From NCBI GenBank assembly GCA_015501595.1, contig JADNRX010000011.1:62001-126000 (forward strand): 64,000 nucleotides of DNA, read 5' to 3'. This document shows positions 57,048 to 64,000 of this stretch, one piece after another (the first letter of the stretch is position 1; every line of letters begins with the position of its first letter). Below the pieces are notes generated by a model that searched no databases, had not been told where the DNA came from, and saw only the letters and a list, made by a program, of their open reading frames with translations. The stretch is from Hymenopellis radicata. Taxonomy: Eukaryota; Basidiomycota; Agaricomycetes; Agaricales; Physalacriaceae. A program made the translations under genes and the position numbers.

Positions 57048-59430
57048 ATGTCCGGTTCCCCTGTCAAGCCTTGGAAGGGCAAAGCGAAAGCTGCGGACAC
57101 CGACTTTGATGATCTGGATCCAGTGATTACATACCGCCAGCTCTATTCTCAGACTTTGGGCGTCCGGGATCCTCTCCGTGTTATTGCTCTCTGCGACAGT
57201 GATGCCTTTTACGCAGCGTGCGAAATGGTTCGGCTCGGAGTAACTGACCAACCTCTTGTGGTACTGCAATGGGAATCAATTATTGCGGTAAATTACCCTG
57301 CCCGTAAATTCGGCATCTCTCGGATGGACAAGATCAAGGACGCGAAAGCACGATGCCCAGAGCTGATGGTTATCCATGTCGCCACGTACAAAGAGGGCGA
57401 AAAAGAGCCTGGCTACTGGGAAAATGTCGACTCCAGAACGCACAAGGTACCGTCCCGGCCGGTACCTCTCGAGACTTCGTGGGAGTGATTGGGATTATTC
57501 CAGGTCTCACTTGATTATTACCGCAGAGAAAGTATGAAGATCCTGGGGATGTTCAAGGAAATGCTTCTAGACGCCGAAATAGGTACGAGAATATGGGTTT
57601 GTGGCATCTCTTTCTGATTTATCCAAGAAAAGGCATCTATTGATGAAGCTTTCATTGATTTCACAAAACCTGTTCGCGCAATTCTTTTACAGCGATATCC
57701 ATATCTTGCCGAGCTACCGAAGGACGCGCCCAATGGCATGGACACGGCACTTCCGCCCCCGCCACAAATTTCGTGGGACAACCTTGGCTTTCTTATACCT
57801 GTCGATACAAGTCCAAGTAATGACACCGACACGAATAGCACCGTGCAACCGGATCACCCATGCACATGGCACGACGTTGCCCTCGCCATTGCTGCTCAAC
57901 TGATGCACGACGTCAGAGAGGCAGTCAGGACAAAACTCGGCTATACGCTTTCCGCTGTATGTGACCAAGTCATGCTCGCAATCAATCTTCTTCATAATAT
58001 CAATGTACTTCTCAGGGCATCGCACGGAACAAGTTTCTGGCCAAGGTACGGAAGCCGTCGTCGACCGCCCAACCATAGACTGACGTCGTTTCCAGCTGAG
58101 TGCATCATATCGTAAACCAAACAGTCAAGTTAGTCCATCATCTCTCTGTCCGCGTCAAAGGAAATTCAAGTGAGCTGGCTGTAGAGCATCTTGCGTAATT
58201 CTGCCATACCAAACTATCTTAAGCCCATGGCCTTTCAGAAGGTGTTTATCAATCTCATGATCCCGCGTGTAACCTTGACATGCAAATGTAGATCCGTTTC
58301 CTAGGTGGCAAACTCGGAGACGCCTTAGCAAAAGAATATGATGTATCCAATGTGGAGGACCTACTGTATGGACTTTCTTCTACATAATTTTTCCATCTCA
58401 TGACCATCCTCCAGCTCCGTCAGCTTAGGCATGTGCGGTTCTGATCCTCGCCCAATTCTTTCTTAGCCACGTTTCCTGTTTTAGAAGAAATGCAACAGAA
58501 GTTTGGCGAGGGCGCCATTTGGGTCTACGAGATTCTCCGGTGAGATCTTCGTTCATTGATGTTCGACATGTTCTCACAGATTGTCAGCGGGATTGACCGA
58601 ACGGAAGTATTCAATTAATGTTCGTCTACTTGTCCCTTCTTTCTGAGCCGGAATACAGTCAAGGCAAAGTCGGCAGTCAACAAGAGCATGCTCGCGTCGA
58701 AGAATCTCCCCCAGCCTATCACGAAAGCCTCTGAAGGACATCATTGGATCCGAGTCCTTGCCGCTGAGCTCGCACTTCGACTGAAAGACGCGCGAGAGGC
58801 CAATCCAACCTCTGGCCAAGACACTGGTTCTCCACGCTCGGAAAGGTCAGTAGTTACAAGTCCTTACGCTCCCGCATCCCATTGACCTTACATTTCACAG
58901 GCTATGAAGCTTCGAGGTCTAAACAGGCAGCTTTTCCGTTCAATCGCGACTTCAATGTAGACGTGATTGCCGCGGCAGGCGACAAGCTTTGGAAGGACCT
59001 AGTCGGCAGCGCTACAACAATGAAAGTGACCAGCGTACAGTTGGCGTTTACCGGGATAGAGACGGCCGAGTCGGGGCTGCAGAGCATTGCTGGGTTTCTC
59101 GGAACAAAGCGCACGAGGGAAGAAGACGGTGCTGACTCGGACGCAAATGACGCGAAGAAGGTTTTCTTCGTTTGTTCTCGATGTAACAAGGAGGTCAGGC
59201 TCCCAACTTCTTCAATCTCTGGCGACGAGACAGCAGATGATGCTGCGTTGGAGGAGATGAAGATGGAGCACAGTGATTGGCACTTTGCTCAAGATCTGAG
59301 CAAAGAGGCCGACGACCCAGCTACTCCTCGCGAACCGCTGAAAGAGCCTGTCAAGAAAAAGAAACGTGTCAAGGAGCCACCAAAAAAGCAAAGAGGGTAT
59401 CGAGAGATTTTTTACGAAGCGGTAGCTTAG
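57048..59430 (+). CDS. DNA polymerase eta (Rad30-type, Y family)
   Basis: Start MSGSPVKPWKGKAKAAD. The palm begins VIALCDSDAFYAACEMVRLG, with the two metal-binding Asp residues, then VVLQWESIIAVNYPARKFGI. The second catalytic motif is EKASIDEAFIDFTKPV. Fingers and thumb pieces follow: GIARNKFLAKLSASYRKPN, ILRNSAIPNYLKPMAFQK, IRFLGGKLGDALAKEYDVSN and EGAIWVYEILRGIDRTEV. The little finger has KNLPQPITKASEGHHWIRVL. The C-terminus carries a UBZ ubiquitin-binding finger (FFVCSRCNKEVRL with EHSDWHFAQDL) and ends RGYREIFYEAVA, which resembles a PCNA-binding PIP box with loose spacing. It bypasses UV photoproducts. Introns are many and short; the frame is intact. Confidence 0.9.
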
Positions 59431-59570
59431 TAGTACCGCTCGATCGCTATCATGAACGCTCAGTGTGAACAACACGATTAAAATATCCGTTCCGATCTAA
59501 ACAAGTAAACATGAAGCAGGCAAGTTGCTATACTATATCCATTCATTAAATAGCGAGCACCATTCTTAGG

Positions 59571-62322
59571 TTACTCAATTCTACCCCTCAACCAGCTCAG
59601 CAGACCCTTTGTGCCCTCCCTCTCCCAAATACGTCTAGCGGGAACTCGGAATCTGTCAAGGACGCGTCAATAACTAGAACGTGCTGAAAGAAAGCACTAC
59701 TAACACATTGCCATCAACCAAGAAAACATCCAAGGGTAAAAGCCCCAGCTCGGGAGGCAACTTGCCAATCTCGTTGTCTCGCAAGTCCAATTCATCAAGT
59801 TTCCATCCCGGCACGTCGCGATGTCCCTTGAACAGCTCAGCGATCGCCTTCAGCCCATCCAACTCTGTAATCTTGTTCCCTCTCAAAGCCAGCCGCCTCA
59901 AACCTTTCCTCTGCGATGTACACAATATCAACGACGACAGCGCTTCCATCGTGAGAAATCCACTCGACAGCGTGTTGTACGACAAGTTCAAGGCCTGTAG
60001 ACTGGGGAAGAGCCTAGTGACGAGCGGAAGAAGAGACTCGGTGCTCCGACTTGGGTGCGCAGCCGCGGAAGGAGTATCAGACCTCGTAACTGCAACCTGA
60101 TCGGAGAGGTTGCATCCTTCCAGATCCAGCTCCTCGAGGTTAGGAAGCGACGGCTGGTCCTCCATTAGCAAGCTAAAGCACCGATCCATGCGTCGGTTCA
60201 CGAGCGTCAGAGTCCTCAAGGATTCAGCGAATGGCTGAGCCAAGATGGCTGTAAGCGGCAGCGTGGGCGTAGGTAGCGCGATATCCGACGGTGGAGACGG
60301 GGGAGCACCAAACGAGGATGAAGTTGGGGCACATGAAAATGTCCGGAAGTGTCCCACTTTAGAAGGCGGAGCAGAAGGAGGTAGTGTGAGTGTTTTGCTT
60401 GCCTCGTCATAGTACTGCGGGTTCGACAACGAGAAAGTAGGATTTGTCGGGCTCGGACCTCGTGAGGACGATAAAGCATCGACTTTAAGCTTCTGCTGTG
60501 CCCTGAGAGCAGCCTCGGCGCGCGCTCTGCGTTTGCCGCCTTCCGTGAGTAATCCCTGCTCCGCTTCGATCTCCCATGCCTCCTTCTCCTGCGATTTCGG
60601 AGGAGTAATTTTGTTGGGCACCGACGGAGTAGGAGCCGTAGCCGTAGCAGCCTGGGCGCGAGCGCGTCGCTTAGCACCCTCCGACAAGAGACCTTGCTCT
60701 GCCTCGACTTCCCAAGGCTCCTTAACAACCTCGGTGTTCCTTCCATTGCCCTTTGTTGATGTAGTCCCCCAACTAATCCCAGACCCCTCTGTATTCCTCG
60801 CTGTGCGGGCCTTCTGTCTTCGCTCCGCCTCTATTTCCCAATATTCTTTGACTATCAATTTACCCACTGTAACCTGTAAGGTCCCCTCTGGCGGCTCTCC
60901 TGCGGTTATTTCAGTCGTAACATGCTGCTGCAGTCCTTTAAGTGCTGTGACAATTGCATCCCGGGTAACAGCAGTATCTTGCAAGTCCAGTATTCGCAGT
61001 ACCATGAAGATTGGGTTCGACGCGAGGTCAGGCGGGAAAGCATCGTCTCCAATTTCAGCATTGCCGAGGCGCAACTCGGTAAGCGCATGAAGCGAGCCAA
61101 TATTGCGGACAAGTTCTTGGGTAGCTGGGTTGCGGATCCCGAGGGGATTGTGAGATAGATCGATCTTCGCGAGAGAGGTGGGTATATGCGAAGAGTCAAT
61201 GGCTTCGGCACGAAGTTTGTTGTGTGATGCTTCGAGGGTTACAAGGCGCGGTAGAGGCGTGATTGCTCGATTAACGGCCGGAGTGAAGAATTCACTCGTC
61301 GAGTAAGCTGATCCAGAGCGGCCGTCGGCAAAAGGCGCGTTGAAAGGGAGTGTTGTGAGCGCATTATGAGAAAGATTGAGGACCGTGAGTTCTGGAAGGG
61401 AGAATATAGCAGCAGGTACGCTGGTGAGGGCATTATGCGAGAGATCGAGGGCGGCTAGGGATGACAGATCCCCTAACGTCTCTGGTATGGACGTCAATCT
61501 GTTCTTATGCATCTATAAAGCCGTTAAAAGTTATAGAAAGCACATGGCGATATACATACGACATACATCGATGTTCTTCAAGGACCCAAACATGGATATT
61601 TCGGGTTGAATCTCTATGATCTCGTTGTTTCCAATCTTGAGTGTCTTCAGATCCTGCGCCTCGAACCACGCTGCCTTCTTGGACGGAGGCGCGTCGGAGC
61701 CATAGGGAGGCTCGGTTGGCACGGATTTCAGAGGTTCGGCGGTGACACCGAGGTGAATACTGAAGAGAATGGAGGGTATACATGGCAAATTGCGAGTCGC
61801 CAGATTCAGATGTCCTTGACTAGAGTTAGGGACAGTATGAAAACGAGGTGGCATTCAATTACCTGTACTTCTTGCCCTTTCAATTGTCTCCTTCACAGAC
61901 TGCCTTCCGTACACGTCCTCGTCCGGCGCTGGTTCATTTGTTGAGGGTACGGCGTCCTCCAATGATTCAACTGCAAGCCCGCTGCTGCCTGGCGCTTGAG
62001 CCTTCTTCGCCTCAGCCCGCTTCAATGCAATAGCCTCTTTAATGCTAAGAGGCGGTAGTGGGGGTGGCAAGTCTTCGACCTTGGCCTTTGGGACCGGCTT
62101 GGTCGTCGACTTTGTTCGTAACCTCGGCGTCGACGTTGGTGTAGGACTCAATGTGGACGTTGTGCGAGTTCTCAGCGGCGTCGGCGTTGGTGTCGGACTC
62201 AATGAGGACGTTGTACGAGTCCTTGCTGGTGGCGCCACCGGTGTCCGCGCTCTCAGCGGCGTCGACGGAGATTTCGCAGGCTTTGTCTGCGTACGCGACG
62301 AAGGCACTGGCACGCGAGACAT
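59571..62322 (-). CDS. leucine-rich repeat protein, LRRC40-like
   Basis: The N-terminus (MSRVPVPSSRTQTK) is a Thr/Pro/Arg-rich tail with repeated RTRTTS and SPTPTPTPL units and a basic patch SIKEAIALKRAEAKKA. LRRs start with LNLATRNLPCIPSILF and LKIGNNEIIEIQPEISMFGS, then NRLTSIPETLGDLSSLAALD and LSHNALTTLPF. In the middle a helical insert has three copies of KE-x-WE-I/V-EAE followed by a basic stretch, spaced about 125-170 bp apart. More LRRs follow (LNLSYNTLSSGFLTMEALS, RGNKITELDGLKAIAELF) and the end is VFRVPARRIWEREGTKGLLSWLR. The typical cap and order suit LRRC40/Rsu1-like scaffold proteins. No signal peptide; probably intracellular. Confidence 0.85.
60505..60860 (-). repeat. internal WEIEAEQ-type repeat in the LRR protein
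   Basis: Three diverged units (around 60505-60595, 60640-60725 and 60795-60860) encode KE-[APY]-WE-[IV]-EAE and a following basic run, RRARA in two of them. They lie in the insert between LRR blocks. Confidence 0.6.
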
Positions 62323-63894
62323 CGTGATCGTTCAGGCGAACGAATCTGACGAAAACTCTGCTGGGCACTGTGGCCCTTCGTCACGCCCTTGACAAACATC
62401 GGGATTCGGGCCGGTACCCGTCTTTGCTTCCTGCTCTTCCAACTTCCAAGTGCGACGGATCCCTTCGACTTTACTGGACGCAGCTAAGTAAATCGCGAAC
62501 TTTAAAATGCGCTGCATCCGTGATATAGCTCTGTTCTGATACAGTCTTCTTCTTTCTGGTTGTTCTGACGACGCTACTTCAACTGGCTAGATCCTTTTAT
62601 CACTTTTAGCAAATGGCGTAGACTATCCTGGACCTGGCAGTTTCTCTGTCTGAGTGGCAACGGCGAGACACGTGGATACGAAACTAAATTGAACCAGGAA
62701 GTATCAATTCTAGGCGTCGACGTCCATGAGAAAATCACGAAGACCTCGTGATATCTGGGCGCTCTGGAAAAAGACTGAAGGTAGAGGCGAGGTACCCGCT
62801 GTTCCAGACTCCGACTCTTCAGCGGGATATCGATGTTTGGACGTCGCCTCATCAACTTGCTGCTCCTACAAACAATCCCCGGTTCTGGCAGTCATCCCGG
62901 CCTTGATTCTACTGCTGACGACGTGAAAGTGGACATTATACTAGCGTCGTACCGCGCGCTTTCTTCGTACCGAAGAGTTTGAGCCACTCCACTGTACATA
63001 TCTCCGGCCGCCCGCATTCTGAATTGCTATTTCGGAGAAGGGCTGTTGCTTAAATGTGGCTTACACGGGCTTACATTTCCTTGATGACCACACCTGCGAA
63101 CGCGCGGGGCCAGCACAGTCCTTTACCCGAGACGCCCATGGCGCTGAAGAGCCCTCGTTGGTCAGTTGACTCAAGGATGATTTCGCTCCAAGTCCTCTTT
63201 CCTAGACTACGAGGAGCATTCGTTTCTAGTCCCGAGCAATCTGCGTACATCTATGCGCTCGTGTCATTCCTGGTGTCAAGGGGATGGTTTGCGGGCACCC
63301 TTTTAGGTTCCACCGCGCTCCGCGCAGCAAGAGTTCGCGTTACAAAGAGCTCGATGGTTTCTGCGTTCGGTGGCCGACGCCTTTGTGTCGCGCGATACAT
63401 TAAAAAACGGATGTTTTATGCGGAACTCTGATTCGACGCTTGATCAATCGAGCTGCCAAGTCCCCTTTACTTACCCTTGAAGACAATTGTTCCTATGAGC
63501 CATACTTTTAGGGACAAGAGGCTTGCAGTCGGCTAGATCGTCAGATTCGCGTTATACACGGATAGAAATATAGGCCAGGATGTTTGGTAACTTCATATAT
63601 TTCGTTTCCCGAGAACATCCGAAGTCAAGCCAGATGACAAGAGAATTGAAGAGTAGAAGGATAGGCTTTCACGTCGTTGACGAGTTCACGGACGTGTTGT
63701 CACAGGGTCGGATGATGGTCGTGAAGACGACGATATCTTGTTCTTATGCAGATTGCGATGAAGATCTAGAACTTCAACTTTCCGTAACGAAAATCAAAAT
63801 TCGAAGTGCGCAGGCTGACTCCGCAAATATCGTCAAATACAAGTCCATAGTGCCGCGATCAAGCACCGGCTTTGTTCCTCTTTCGTTCTCCTCT
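62323..63894. other. long gap without a convincing gene
   Basis: Only short ORFs (for example 63054-63431) without motifs or splice logic were found. No transposon, repeat or RNA gene was recognised. Confidence 0.45.
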
Positions 63895-64000
63895 TCATCC
63901 ACTTTCTTTGTTTCTTTTCTTTTTCTTCGGTGGTTCATCTCCCGTATTCTCGAGCAGAATACTTTGACGTGACGAGGCGCAGGACGACCGCTCCCGTCGT
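63895..64000 (-). CDS. 3' end of a gene running off the right edge (basic tail)
   Basis: On the minus strand a frame entering from the right edge encodes a Ser/Arg-rich stretch, then ENTGDEPPKKKKRNKESG, and stops at 63895-63897. A Lys/Arg-rich end of this kind is common in nucleolar or DNA/RNA-binding proteins. The gene body lies outside the window, so no product can be named and the frame may include unspliced bases. Confidence 0.35.
   Translation of the reverse strand, partial: RRERSSCASSRQSILLENTGDEPPKKKKRNKESG

Noticed and set aside
63054..63972. Two ORFs of 125-130 codons near the right edge
   Set aside because: They lack motifs, and the only protein-like signal there is the Lys-rich tail on the other strand.

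Overview
The window looks like nuclear DNA of a filamentous basidiomycete, most likely an agaricomycete mushroom or wood-decay fungus. Genes lie on both strands with short gaps. Almost every gene is cut by canonical introns of about 40-65 nt. Several families are typical of, or expanded in, Agaricomycetes: DUF3669 kinase-like proteins, BBE-type FAD oxidases, secreted aspartic proteases, DUF1295 membrane proteins and DUF6987 proteins. No rRNA, tRNA, CRISPR or bacterial operon structure was seen. Coding spans below are genomic (first to last coding base, introns included); splice sites were read by eye from frame, GT/AG signals and family motifs.

Layout: 1-5.0 kb holds the start of an RGG-box protein, a C3HC zinc-finger (NIPA/Rsm1) protein and a cryptic four-exon LYR protein. 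5.3-21.5 kb is transport and small-molecule metabolism: a Pho84-type phosphate transporter, an APC amino-acid/amine permease, a secreted agmatinase-like ureohydrolase, a MATE transporter, a DUF1295 membrane protein, a GNAT acetyltransferase, a damaged type-B carboxylesterase and one unassigned ORF. 21.8-24.2 kb is a head-to-head DUF3669 pair with identical 3' tracts. 24.9-36.1 kb looks secretory: a BBE/FAD oxidase and three related secreted aspartic proteases, interrupted by a peroxisomal enoyl-CoA hydratase/isomerase ending in SKL. 36.4-43.7 kb holds an MFS antiporter, an isopenicillin-N-synthase-like oxygenase pseudogene, a TDT/SLAC1-type transporter and a DUF6987 gene whose 3' end was rewritten by a duplicate of the oxygenase first exon. 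44.3-64 kb is mostly conserved housekeeping: two short conserved proteins, complex I NDUFB10-like subunit, ThuA-like protein, TRAP-alpha/Irc22, Mak16, a LAMMER kinase, a Rieske-AIF protein, DNA polymerase eta and an LRRC40-like protein.

The strongest points for a second look are: (i) a tandemly duplicated intron in the phosphate transporter that leaves a 7-nt exon; (ii) the DUF3669 inverted pair with a 234-bp identical tract, suggesting gene conversion; (iii) the 161-bp exon duplicate that supplies an antisense-coded tail to DUF6987; (iv) a GC-AG intron in the ThuA-like gene; (v) four single-base deletions, compatible with homopolymer errors, inside conserved frames, which question either assembly quality or gene integrity.
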